NCBI GenBank assembly: GCA_001566295.1
Contig: KQ964264.1
Coordinates: 62,001 to 126,000, forward strand
Source of the DNA: Microdochium bolleyi
Taxonomy: Eukaryota; Ascomycota; Sordariomycetes; Xylariales; Microdochiaceae
Length of the DNA: 64,000 bases
Reading direction: 5' to 3'
The notes beneath the pieces were generated by a model. The model saw only the letters and a list, made by a program, of their open reading frames with translations. It was not told where the DNA came from and did no database searches. Both the position numbers and the translations under genes were made by a program. The number at the start of each line of letters is the position of its first letter. Positions within the stretch are counted from its first letter, which is position 1. Positions 11,731 to 22,381 of this stretch are shown piece by piece.

Positions 11731-14266
11731 TATTTCTGTTATGTATCTCACCCGGTCTCTGATTTGGTTGATTTGATTGATTGGTGAGGAGACTGGAGTC
11801 GAGTGTCGTTCGTCGATAGCTAGACCATCCAAGGTTTTGCACTACTGATCAACAAGTAGAGAAGCTAGTATGGTTTTCGTGGGAAGGTATGAGGGGAAGG
11901 GAGAATATAAAGGAGAGGACACTGGAGAAAAGTATGCAAGAGCAAGAATAAGGAACTGGGGAAGAGAGCGTTCAGAAATTTTATTGTAGCAGCACGTCAG
12001 GCTACAGGAGAGTCCCCACGGGCACGACACGGGTTCGCGGGAGGGCGGAGAGGCGCGCGAGCTGGACCGCGTGCGGGTGATGATGTGCATGGCACGCTCG
12101 GCAGGACATTAGTGTACCTGGCTGAGCTATCAAGCCAGCTCCGACGTGAGTAGCACAGGCCGAAGCACCGGGAAGACCGTCGTCATTGGAGTGGAGATGC
12201 TGCTTTTGATTTTGGCATGAATAGCTACAGTATGTACCCTAGGCCAGATGGGCCACACGCCGAGGCAACTTTCCTGGTCCACGCTCGAGGACCGCCAGCG
12301 GAAGCGCGAGACGGTCGAAGCTCCAGGTCGGGGACATTGGCCACACCGAGCGGTTCCATATTAGTTGCTCGAATCCCAGGCACGAGACGCGGCCGTTTGG
12401 TCACGGCTCTGTAAAGGTTTTTCAGTCTGGTGACTCCTGCAGCAGGCAGGCGATGGAAATCTCTTTTCGGACAGTACGGAGGCCCGGTCAGTCCGTGACA
12501 AGACTGACGTTAGAAGGCCGCCAGAAGCAGCATGTCAGTGGACCCCAGGGCAAGGAAACCGAGAGGGAGAGCGGAGCCGACTGCGGTAAGAGACGCCGGA
12601 CAGACCCTGCTGTGCCCTGTGATCGAGTTCGGCGTAATACAGATGGGCAAGAAGCCGCTCTGTCGTCATCGAGAAGAGCAGCCGCGGACCGAAAAGAACA
12701 AAGAAGCCTCGCTAGCGTGGGCACAAGAGTACGTACCTGCGCGTACCGACGTAGGGCGCACGTCAATCACTTGATAGGGGTGGGCAACTGCCGACGAAGG
12801 GTTTCTTGGCTTGTGGATGTGATGGACGGAAGACTGTGGCCTGCGATTGGGCCGAGGGGGTAGATCCAAAGTCTAAAAGCCCCGAGAAGAGAGACGGGCG
12901 CGGACCCATCGTCATCCTTGTCCCTCGCTGCACTATCAGCACTTCTGGGAGGGCGGCCGCGAGCCGAACGGAGGATCCGCGGCGCCCCTCCCGCGCCGGC
13001 ACGGGCGGCCGGGCTTGGGGCGCCTTTGAATCGGGCGTGTCTCTGGCGGCTGTTGGAAACTCTGACGTGCGCCCAAGACGGTCACTCCGACGTCATTGTC
13101 CTTGTGGTCGACTCACTTCCCTTCCTTATACCACGTGATACCACGTGAGCCACACGTGTGTCCAGAGTTGTTTCTCAGATCTCCTGATAAAACACAGCCA
13201 GCCTCTTCGTGCCCAGTCTGGCCAGAGATAAAGGCGAGCGCGAGCAGAGTCCCCACCAGCCGCATGAGGCGAGATGGAACCCGCTGGGCCGATTAGGCCG
13301 GCCGAGCAAGTCCCGAGCTTCGGCCCTGTTATGGAGTGTCACCACCGCAGCAACGCTCGTGCATCGCCCAGGAGTTTTGGATTTGTGTACTTGATCAGCA
13401 CGAGCGGGCTAGATGATAATGCATGGTCTCTGCGTGGCCACGGGCGTGGATGCGTGTTTGTGCATTCCCTCAACGGCAGCCCACTTCCATCAATATTATG
13501 GCACGGGGGCCACTTGGCAAAGGACCGAGAACGGCCCTTTTCATCTTGTAAACAATCCATCAGGCTTGGATCTGTCGCTGGCTTGCAGGTCTCATTTCCC
13601 TAGTTGTTGTCTTCAGTGACCTGGAATGCCATTCTGCATCGGGGCCAGAGTCCATGCCACACAAGCACGCTGGACCAACAATGCGAAAGTGATGCAAATC
13701 GTGCGGCTCAAACAACATCAGTGTCAGATCCTGACCGCATCGCCGTGGAGATGATGTCAGGCAGCCTTATCAGTCCCCTTCGAGACTTTTTTTTTCCTCT
13801 CTCGGCGTTGCAACTTGTGGATCAGCACTGTAGTCTCGCGATCGACCATAAAAATGGGCACGTCACAGAACGACCCAGCGGGACCACGCGACTCGTGCCA
13901 GACCTTGCAAAGCTTGTCGCGCCGACGAATTCTTTGGACCCTCAGATTCAGAATGCCGTCCATTTCTTTGTCGCCACGCACATCAGAGCGGAGCAGCCGC
14001 CCCGTGCCAGTCTCCACTCGAACCGGGACCGTCCATGTTCTCGCATGTCACGGACCAGACCACCACACGTGTTACTGTAGACAAGATCATTTCATACCGG
14101 CTCGACTGGCGGACAATACCATCGTCCCTCAGATGCTGACCAAGATTTCAATTGTGCAGCATCCCATCGGTGCCCGGTAACTCCGGACAACCATTAATCA
14201 AGAACAGAGCACCACCCACCTCCCAACCCGCACAACAATTTCCATTGATCTCCTTTCTCTTTCCTC
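11731..14266. other. Intergenic, 2.5 kb, hexose transporter upstream region
   Basis: No coding exon recognised. The region upstream of the transporter is pyrimidine-rich. A compact CACGTG cluster lies at 13132-13158 (listed separately). The overlapping frames at 12453-13148 and 13604-14180 have no motif. Confidence 0.5.
13132..13158. promoter_or_regulatory. Cluster of three CACGTG palindromes
   Basis: CACGTG occurs at 13132-13137, 13142-13147 and 13153-13158, the last inside ACACGTGT. This is the E-box/G-box core bound by bHLH proteins such as Cbf1/Pho4-type regulators. The first two are in a direct repeat of ATACCACGTG-like units 10 bp apart, one helical turn. No gene start is nearby: the hexose transporter ATG is 1.4 kb away. 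The target is therefore unclear. Confidence 0.45.
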
Positions 14267-15139
14267 TTATGAAACCCACGACCACGTCCCCTCGACGCGC
14301 CCGGCGCTCTCGGGCGCAAGCCGCCTGAACGCGGCCGGGCTGAGATCCAGGTCCGCCGCCGCGCACCCTTCGCAGCGGTCCACGACCGTGACCTCGACAC
14401 TGCTGCTGCTCCTTCTGCCCTTGCTACCCCGGCTGCCGCCCTGATTCTCTCTCGTGATCCGGATCCTCCGCCCGCACAGCGGGTTGTCGTTCGGGTTCCC
14501 CGACGTGGCGGCCGCGTCGAACAGGATGTGCGACACGCTCGCGATGGCGTCGTCCTCGGTCGACGTGGTCCCGCACGCGCCCAGCCCCGGCGCGTAGAAT
14601 GTCAGGTCGCCCTTGTAGCTCGCCTGCCCGCCGCCGGGGCTCTGGCCCGACGGGGGCAGCGGTAGGTCCCCGCGACCTGGACCTTGGTTTTTGCTGCGGG
14701 ACAGTCCGACGCCGAGGCCGATGGCGAGCGGCAGGACCACGAGGAGCAGGACGAGCAGCGGCAGGATCACAAAGAGCAGCAGGGAGCGCCGCGGGAGGCG
14801 GCCGCCGAGGTAGGTGCGGTGCGGCGGCAGGACCGCGTCGAGGCGCTGGCGCATGGTGCGTCCCTGCGATGTGGGAGGTGGCGGTGGTGGGAGTGCTTCC
14901 TTGTGTGCGGGCATCGCAGCCGGCGCGTCGTTTGAAGTGGTGGTTGACACTGTAGCCGCTGGTGCGGCTGTCGTCGCCGGAGTGGCGGCGGGTTGTTGGC
15001 GATGACTGCCGCGATTGAGTCCTGGTTTCGCCGCTGTCAAGCGTTCGAGGAACGACTGGCGCTTCGGCTGGCTCGTCGGCGTCTCCCATTGTAGAGCCTC
15101 GCCTAGCGGCGCGCTTTGTTGATGTGGTGGTTGTGCCAT
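14267..15139 (-). CDS. Membrane-anchored RlpA-like double-psi beta-barrel (DPBB) protein, 290 aa
   Basis: Single exon. Layout: a Pro/Ala/Thr-rich N-terminal half ending in a poly-Pro run; a basic patch (GRLPRRS); one very hydrophobic helix at about residues 117-145; a Gly/Pro linker; then a DPBB domain from about 173 to the C-terminus. DPBB marks are GDLTFYAPGLGACG, a conserved NPLCGRRI strand, VTVVDRCEGC and the ADLDLSPAAF helix; it ends in GTWSWV. The order suggests a type II membrane protein with the barrel outside the cell. In fungi such barrels resemble barwin/expansin-like and cerato-platanin-type wall proteins, usually secreted rather than anchored. Enzymatic activity is not predicted. 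Confidence 0.85.
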   Translation of the reverse strand: MAQPPHQQSAPLGEALQWETPTSQPKRQSFLERLTAAKPGLNRGSHRQQPAATPATTAAPAATVSTTTSNDAPAAMPAHKEALPPPPPPTSQGRTMRQRLDAVLPPHRTYLGGRLPRRSLLLFVILPLLVLLLVVLPLAIGLGVGLSRSKNQGPGRGDLPLPPSGQSPGGGQASYKGDLTFYAPGLGACGTTSTEDDAIASVSHILFDAAATSGNPNDNPLCGRRIRITRENQGGSRGSKGRRSSSSVEVTVVDRCEGCAAADLDLSPAAFRRLAPESAGRVEGTWSWVS

Positions 15140-16224
15140 GGCGATGGTGCTGTTTCGTGACTATGCCGAGGCATCAATCAATCTCGGTGTGTTTGTTCGG
15201 GTTGTGGTGAAGGTTAGTTGACGCGTCGGGTGTTCCATCGTGATCTGCTGGAAGTAGATCAATCCGTCTCCCAGCAGGCGGGCGCTCTTCGCCATACCTG
15301 CCGACGCCTCCCAATCTTGGAATTGCCTTGGTGATGCCCCTGTCGGCGCCTTCGAGGCTGTGAGGGACCGGATGCAGGGGAGCCGGAGCCAATGCCAGGG
15401 CAGTCTGGCGGAGGAGCGCCCATTAAGGTTCTGCGCATGTCAGGGGCCATTCTTGGTCACCTGCATGACGTCACTGGGAGCTGGACCCTGAACGATCTGA
15501 ATTCGAACTGAAGCTTTCTTTCAAAGAGGGCTCCAGGTTCATCAGAGGTCCGCGTGGTTCAATGCTGGATCTGGCAGCTTCGTGGGTTTCGCGGCGTCAT
15601 GGCACAACTCTGGGGACAAGTCTGTTCTGTGCGTATAACCAACGATGTGAGGATGGTCAAGCGCGAGATGCCGTCTTGATGCCGGGACTGTACATCTCCC
15701 CAAGCATCTCCTCCGTCTTGACCTCTTCTCTCGACCAATCCGACCTGATTGTGAGCCATAGAACCCATGCTGTTGTCCTAAATCCTGGGCGTTTCCATGT
15801 TAGCCCTGCGCAATCACGAGAACCCGCCGGGACAAGTGCTAGCGAGCTCCTCACGACCCTGCCGGAAACCGAATAGCACGCAATGCGCAAGTTTTATATG
15901 CTGTGAGTTGGGGGTTTTAACTCGGCTGAGCGCATCGTTCAGAACTACCAGAACCTTATGAGGCCTTACCACCATACGCTATGGCTGCGCGTGAGAAGGC
16001 GGATTTCAGCACGCCCCGCCAGTTCCCATTCCAGATATCTACAATATCGCAGCCGAAGCCCCCAGCGGGCAGATGGGAGCCTTACACCTTGCCAAGGTAT
16101 TCTACTCAGGGCATTCTACTCCATGTATGCCTGACGCCGACCTCCAAAAGCAGTGCAACTGTCCAGACCACCTATCTTACACATCCCCGTTTCACACCGC
16201 TGCCTCAAATCCTCGGCTGCCCCC
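15140..16224. other. Intergenic, 1.1 kb, nothing recognised
   Basis: Promoter side of the DPBB gene and 3' side of the next minus-strand gene. The frames at 15562-15876 and 15981-16307 carry no motif. Confidence 0.5.
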
Positions 16225-17225
16225 TCAGCAAGCCCGGCCAATCTCCGTCTGCAGCCGCGCGACGCTCTCGCGGAACAGCAGGTCCGCGTACAGCATGTGG
16301 AACTTGAAGAGCCAGGAGTCCTCCATGTCGCGCGTCCTGTCGTGGGTCGGGTTGCACGTCACGCCGTGGTGGTACAACACGACCACGGTCTCGCAGTCGT
16401 CGGGCCCCTTCTCTGTGACGGCAGACGGGCTTCCATCCCGTTCTGACGACGGCGATAACGATGATGGTGGCGAGATCCTGCCGCGCCGTGACACGCAGAA
16501 GCGGTGCACGCCGGCGAACTGGGTCCGGTCATTGCCGAAGCCGATGTCGATATAGGACTCTTGGTCTGTATTGGCTTTATCGTCGTGGGCGTCGCTGTGG
16601 CTGTCAGCGTGCTTAGTCGTGGTGGTGGTAGCTCGTGCCGATGAGTCGACAATGTGTGTGTCAAGCACCTGGAACGACCCAAAGAGGATCGAGTTGAGCG
16701 GCGGAAGACGCTTCTCAGACAGCTCGGCTTTGCTCCAGATGAAAGCTGTGCAGGGTACCTCTGTGCAGAAAAGGGTGTGTCAGTACAATAAAATCTAATT
16801 GGCATTGTAGGTCTTTCTTCCGCTGACTTACTCGAGAAGGAAGTCATCTGCACCCGCAACGCCCGCAGCGCCGCCCTCTCCGGGGCGAGCACCACGCCCC
16901 CGAAGAACGTCTGCACGAACCTGGCGAGGATCTCCTCGTCGCTGAGCCCCGAGAGCCCCGAGCCGCGCAGGGGCACCGCCAGCTCGACGGACCGCGAGTC
17001 CCGCGTGAGCTTGTGCCCGGCGTGGTTCACGACCTCGCGGACGGCGTGGCACTCGGAGAACGAGGCCGGGACGTAGCCGAGGTGGGTCGTGACGGTGAGT
17101 TTGTCCGCAGCCCGGATGTGCTGCCGGACGGTCAGGTAGGCGAGGCACCCGCCGCCGGCGGCCAGGGCGGCGGATAGGGCTGACGCGGCGAGGAGCCTCG
17201 GTGAGAGGGGTGGGAAGAGTGACAT
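16225..17225 (-). CDS. Uncharacterised single-pass membrane protein, 309 aa, 2 exons
   Basis: Exons 17225..16832 and 16760..16225; the 71-bp intron (GTAAGT, CTGAC branch, CACAG) joins in phase 1. Residues 1-35 hold an N-terminal hydrophobic helix (signal anchor). After it comes a predicted globular part with a DEEILARFVQTFFGG segment, then VPCTAFIW and NSILFGSFQVLDTHIVD, an insert rich in Thr/His/Asp, and a C-terminal part with VVLYHHGV and DSWLFKFHMLYADLLF. I do not recognise the family. The well-behaved intron and even sequence complexity argue that it is real. It overlaps no neighbour, and the context gives no function. Confidence 0.75.
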
Positions 17226-18404
17226 GATACTGGTGCTGATGCTCTGTCAATTGCACCCTTGTCGACCGCGGTGTAAGTTGGTGGCGTGTAAGACAGTGGG
17301 CAAACGTCTTTGCTGAGTTGCAGTACTACGCGTACCTACCACAGACGAGAGCCGTGGCAAGCAGCAGCTTATAGCTCATGATTCCAACCCGGCTCTCGCC
17401 TGCCTCTGGGCCAGTGCCAAGTCCATCGCGGTGACTCAGGTTTGAGGCTGAAGTCTGACACTGAACGAGCAGCCGCCTGGTGCAATGTCGATGCGGCGGC
17501 AACTCCCGAGGAGTGGAGCGGCCAGCTGACCCTGTGAGCGGAGCAACTCCGCCTGTCGGACTCCCTCAACCTCGCTCAGCTCCCGGGATTCCTCGGGAGC
17601 TACTCCTCGCTACACATTCCCGCCCTGGATTTAACCGCCCGCGGCATCATGGGTTGTCCAAGTATGCCATTTACGTAGAGAGCCGTCGGAGGATCGCTAT
17701 GCGAATGCGAGGCTCCATGGCGCTTGGACGGGAGGACTTGGCAGTGGGTTCTGCTGCGATGGATTTCCCGTTCAGGCAGCTGGGCGGTAGTGTGATTGAC
17801 CGCTCCGCCAGAGCGGCGGCGGCGCGGAGCAATTGGCCGCCGGTTCCAGGACGGCATGGCTGAAGCACTTCTTAACCGCGAATGCAAAACCCTTTTCGCC
17901 AAGGCATATGGAGCCTCGGTGACCTCATACATTAAAAAAAGAAATTGAGTATCTTACTGATCGAGCATTTTAAACAGTGGCTGCAAAAAGGTCAGGCGGT
18001 AACCACGTTAAGTTAATGATTTGTAAAAATAAATTGAAATAAATGTATTGAACTGAATGACGAAATGAGTAAAATCACAGGATCTGGCAACAGTTGTAGT
18101 AAAAGAAATTCAACTGTCCATTTCGTTAGAAGACTGTTTAGAAGTTATCCCATGATATCTTTGCTTTGTAAAGGTCCCTTTGTGACCTCCGTGAAGGATA
18201 AAAGTCTCGTGCTGGTTTGGCAGCTGTCAATCTCGTATGAAACATAAACGCGCGACACAGGACATATCAATGTAAAGCGATGACCAGCACCCCACGACTC
18301 TCAAACACCCAGGAAAAGCACTTGATCTATGGATTCTAACTCGACAAGGCGTACATTGCCTATTACTGTGTTTCTCCATCGTGCATGTCAATACAGAATC
18401 ACTT
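17226..18404. other. Intergenic, 1.2 kb, with an AT-rich island at about 17930-18240
   Basis: The left two thirds are GC-rich with no gene. From about 17930 the sequence turns sharply AT-rich, with runs such as poly-A and repeated AAATAAAT-like words, then returns to GC-rich at the mannosidase 3' end. No open frame of note and no terminal repeats are seen in the island. Confidence 0.5.
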
Positions 18405-21400
18405 CTAGTTCTTAAGCACAAGCCGATACGTGGCAACCTCGAACGCGCCAAGCTCGATCTCGAAGCTCGCAGCAGCAGCACCGCCAGCGCCCCCGCCCTG
18501 GACGACCTCGACCTCCTCAAGGTCATCCTCGAGGATGTTCGTCTTGAACACCTTGGCCAGCGGCAGATCGACCTCGACCACACCCCTCCCGAACCCGCCC
18601 AGCGCATCGTACACCCGCACGACGACCGACTTGCCTGCGGCGGCGGCCCGCGCGGGCAGGTTGTCGTTGCCGTCGTGGCACACGTCCGCGTCGTCCTCGC
18701 CGCGCTTGATCCAGTCGAGCACCAGGTTGTCATCGCCGGCGAGCCTGATCGGGAACGCTGCCCCGCGGGGCTCGCCGCCCTGCTCCACGCCGACGGCGGC
18801 CGCAACGGCAGAGACGTCGCCCCGCGTGACGAGGCGCATCGGGTTGTTGAAGTTGGCCGCGGCCCGGACGGTCGCAGGCCCGAGGGCGCCGCGGTGCGGC
18901 ATGACGGCCCAGCGCATCGTGTGCTTGCCCATGTCGGCGTTGCCGTCGGGTGCCTTGGGCGAGCGCAGCAGCGAGAGGCGCATGACGTTGCCCGCGGTCG
19001 CGAAGCCGTACTTGGAGTCGTTGAGGATGGAGACGCCGTAGGCGTGCTCGGACAGGTCGGCGAATTTGTGGCAGCAGACCTCGAACTTGGCCATGTCCCA
19101 GCTGTGCACGTTGAAGAGTAGGTGTCAGCGAGCTCAGGTGTTTGGTGGTGGTCGGGGAGCGATAACAAGAAGGGCTGAAAGGGAGTTTGTGTCAGACTAG
19201 CAGTTACTTACGATGTGTTGTAGTGTGTCGGCCTCTTGATGACGCCGTATTGCGTCTCGTACGAGGCCTCCGTGTTGGACACGTTGACCGGGAACTCGAC
19301 CTTGAGGAACTTCATCGTCTCATGCCAGTCCACCTCGGCTGTGCACTCGACCATCGACGGCTGCGCGTCGTCGAGCACCGCGTTCAGCGAGATGGTCGTT
19401 CGGACCGAGCTCTCGGCGCTGATCCTCGTCTCGGTGACCACGCTCGCGCGGTAGCCGTTGTCCTCGAGGATCACGGTCGCGGCGGAGACGTCGTTGAGCT
19501 CCTCGCGCGTCTCGAGGTGGTACACCTCGACGTCCCAGGCCTGCCAGTACACGGGCTTGTCGTCAAAGATGACGTACTGGTTGGCCTTGCCGGCGAGGGT
19601 CTCACGGCGCGCGCGCCGGTCGTAGAGAGAGGTGATGCATCCGTTCTCGATCTTGACGGTGAGATGGTCGTTCTCGAGCTGGAAGATGCCGGGGGAGAGC
19701 TCTTGAGCTGTGACCTGTGGCTTGCGGCCATTACTGCTCGAGGAGAATGTGTTGAAGGGCGTCACAGTCAGGAGGTGTCCGTTGCCGGTGGCGACGACCG
19801 CCTCTGTGCTCGAGATGTTGATGAGCTCGCTGCGCGCCCAAGGGAGCGTGTTTAGAGCAGTGGCGGAGTCGAGCTGGTCTGCATGCAGTTCGGAGGGCTG
19901 GACCTCTTGGACGTTGAGTGTCTTGAGGGTTTGTTTGAGGAGCGTGTCGACCGACTGGTATACATTGTCGTAGATCTGGTAGAGGAAGGAGTGGTCAGCA
20001 CGATGTCGACAATTACTATCCCAATGAGGTACACAAAGCAACCCCAGGCTACGCACCTTGTCAGAGTCGTCGTAGCACATCTCAATCGCGGTACCCGGAA
20101 GACAATCGTGGAACTGGCAGAGCATCACGCCATGCCACATCTCGTCAAGCTCCTTCTTGGGATACTTGAAGCTCCCACCGCTCTGCACCGAGGCCAGCGT
20201 CGCCAGCATCTCCAGGTCGTGCAGCAGGATCTCGACGCGGCGGTTGTGCGCCTTGGTCTTGGCCTGGGTGGTGTATACGCCGCGGTGCAGCTCAAAGTAG
20301 AGCTCCCCGTGCCATGTAGCGAGGCTCGAGGACTTGGCCTCGAGGCCGTCGAAGAACTGGTCCACCGTGGCGCCGACGTGTGTTCGCGGCACCGTTCGGC
20401 CGCCCATGGTGTCGGCCATGCCTCTGAGCCGGCGCAGGCGCTCGAGGTGCTGCCAGGTCGGACCGCCGCCGCCGTCACCCTTGCCGAACTAAAGATCACC
20501 AAAAACTATCAGCACCTCCTAGCTGTCAAGATAATTCATGTCGCCTTCACATACCGCGAGGAGAGCAGTGTTGTCCTGGTCAAGTGACCTGTGGTTCGCG
20601 ATGCTGTTCTTGATGTTCTCAAAATTGCCTTCGGCGCAGTACGTCTTGGCGGGGGGCATGTGGCAGATGACCTGGCTACCGTCTAGCGAAACCCTGAGAC
20701 GTGGCAGGTTCATGATTAGTACGCTCAATCGTGAAAAGGCTCTTTGTAGGTTCGCCTGTTTCTCTCTCGCGGCTTACCAGTTGAAGCTCGTGTGCGGGAA
20801 GTCATTGACGCTGTTAAAGCACGGCTTCTGCGTGAGGAATCGCGTCATCCCCGCGAGACGACATATCTGTGGGATCTGGCAAGAGAAGCCAAAGGTATCG
20901 GGCAGCCAGGACGTTGTTGACCGGAAGCCGAACTCGCGCTGGAAGAAGCGCTGGCCGTACAGGAACTGCCTCACGAGAGACTCGCCGCTGGGCAGGTTCG
21001 TGTCATGCTCGACCCAGGAGCCGCCGATCGGCAGGAACTGGCCCGACTTGACCTTGGTCTTGACGCGTTCCCAGCCGTATGGGTAGATCTCCTTGAGCCA
21101 TTGGAACTGGGTACGCACGGAGTCAGTATCAGTCTTTTTATCGCTCCTCGTTCTAATGGCCACCATAGGAGGCTAACCTGCTGCGCCTGAGAGCAGGCAA
21201 AGGTCAACTCGGGATATCTGTCCATGAGATCGCACTGGTTTGACCACGAGCGCACGACCTTGCGCTTCGTCTCGGCCCACGGCCAGAGCCAGCACGTGTC
21301 GATATGGCAGTGTCCCACGGCGTACACCGTCGGGCGCCTGCGATCATTGAGCGGCCCACCCTTAGCGTACACCTCGGCCGAGTTGATGTCGTCGCCCAAA

Positions 21401-22381
21401 TACTCCGCCGCGATCTGCCTGCACTTCGCAATCGACTCTTCGCTCCCGACCCGGAAGGTGTCGATGATGCGGCTCGCCACGTTGAGCGCCTCGTGCTGCT
21501 CCCACGTGTCCTCGGGCAAGTCCATTGCGGCATCGTGGATGACGCAGAAGTCGGCGTGGAGCATTCTCGCTGGGTAGTTGACCGCGACCAGCTCGGCCTT
21601 GGTCAGCTCAAAGTGCTTATTCTGGTCGGGTGGCTGGATCGAGTCGCCGCCTGCGTTGTTCTTGAAGATGGGCCTGCCTGGGCCGTTGCCAAACATGCCG
21701 TTGCATGCCATCTCGAGATATATGACGTGTTCCTCGCCGTCCCTAAAGCTGTCCGGGACGATCCACTCGACACGCTCGCCTCGGCCCGTGAGGCCCTGGA
21801 GGGGTTCTCCCTCGGCGGTCCACACGGTAGCTTCATTGCTGCAATCCCAGTGTAGCTCGATGTGTTGCGCGCCCGAACCGGTGGTCCCGTCGCCACGCAG
21901 TGCCTCGGGCAGCCGCAGGACGCAGCGGAACCAGTGTGTCGTCCACGAAGGCCCGAAGGACTCGCCGACCTTGGTGTCGTGGTATTGGTTGGACTCGGAT
22001 GTGGCTTCGGAGAAAGTCGGTCTGCTCGTGCCTGGGGCGTGCCATACGGATAGCTGGACATGAGGAGCTCCGGCATATCTGCCATGATCCAGCATGCTGT
22101 TCACCACATCGTGTAAGCCATCACGCCTTTTCTTCGCTCTGCACCACACCAGCGAGGAAGAAGCTCCCTCCATCGGGAGAGTCCGCCTTCACTTACGCCA
22201 TGAGATTGACCTTTTCCCATTGCCCCGGAGTGAAGAAGTTGGTCAGCCGTTTCTTGTACAGCGAAGTGATCTTCTTGCCCACGGGGGCCAGGGCCTTGGT
22301 AGGATAGCCATGTTTCTGCTGGTGGCCGTGCTGGATGACAACGCCACCAGCGCAAGCGGCACCTGCGTGATCTGAGCACAT
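18405..22381 (-). CDS. AMS1: Vacuolar/cytosolic alpha-mannosidase, GH38, 1154 aa, 7 exons
   Basis: Exons 22381..22197, 22096..21178, 21106..20778, 20693..20555, 20488..20057, 19975..19212 and 19101..18405; all six introns (66-110 bp) keep frame. The AMS1-type start is recognisable (KKITSLYKKRL, FFTPGQWEKVNLM). The catalytic domain shows GHCHIDTCWLW (His/Asp zinc ligands, residues 324-328), CSQAQQFQW across intron 2, and GGSWVEHDTN, with D403 the likely nucleophile. WLPDTFGFSCQIPQI and QFHDCLPGT (zinc ligand) follow. The C-terminal beta domains end in EVATYRLVLKN. It removes alpha-mannose from free oligosaccharides; in yeast the enzyme reaches the vacuole by the Cvt route and needs no signal peptide, consistent with none being visible. 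The start ATG is the first in frame after an upstream stop-free stretch and is the least certain point. Confidence 0.95.
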
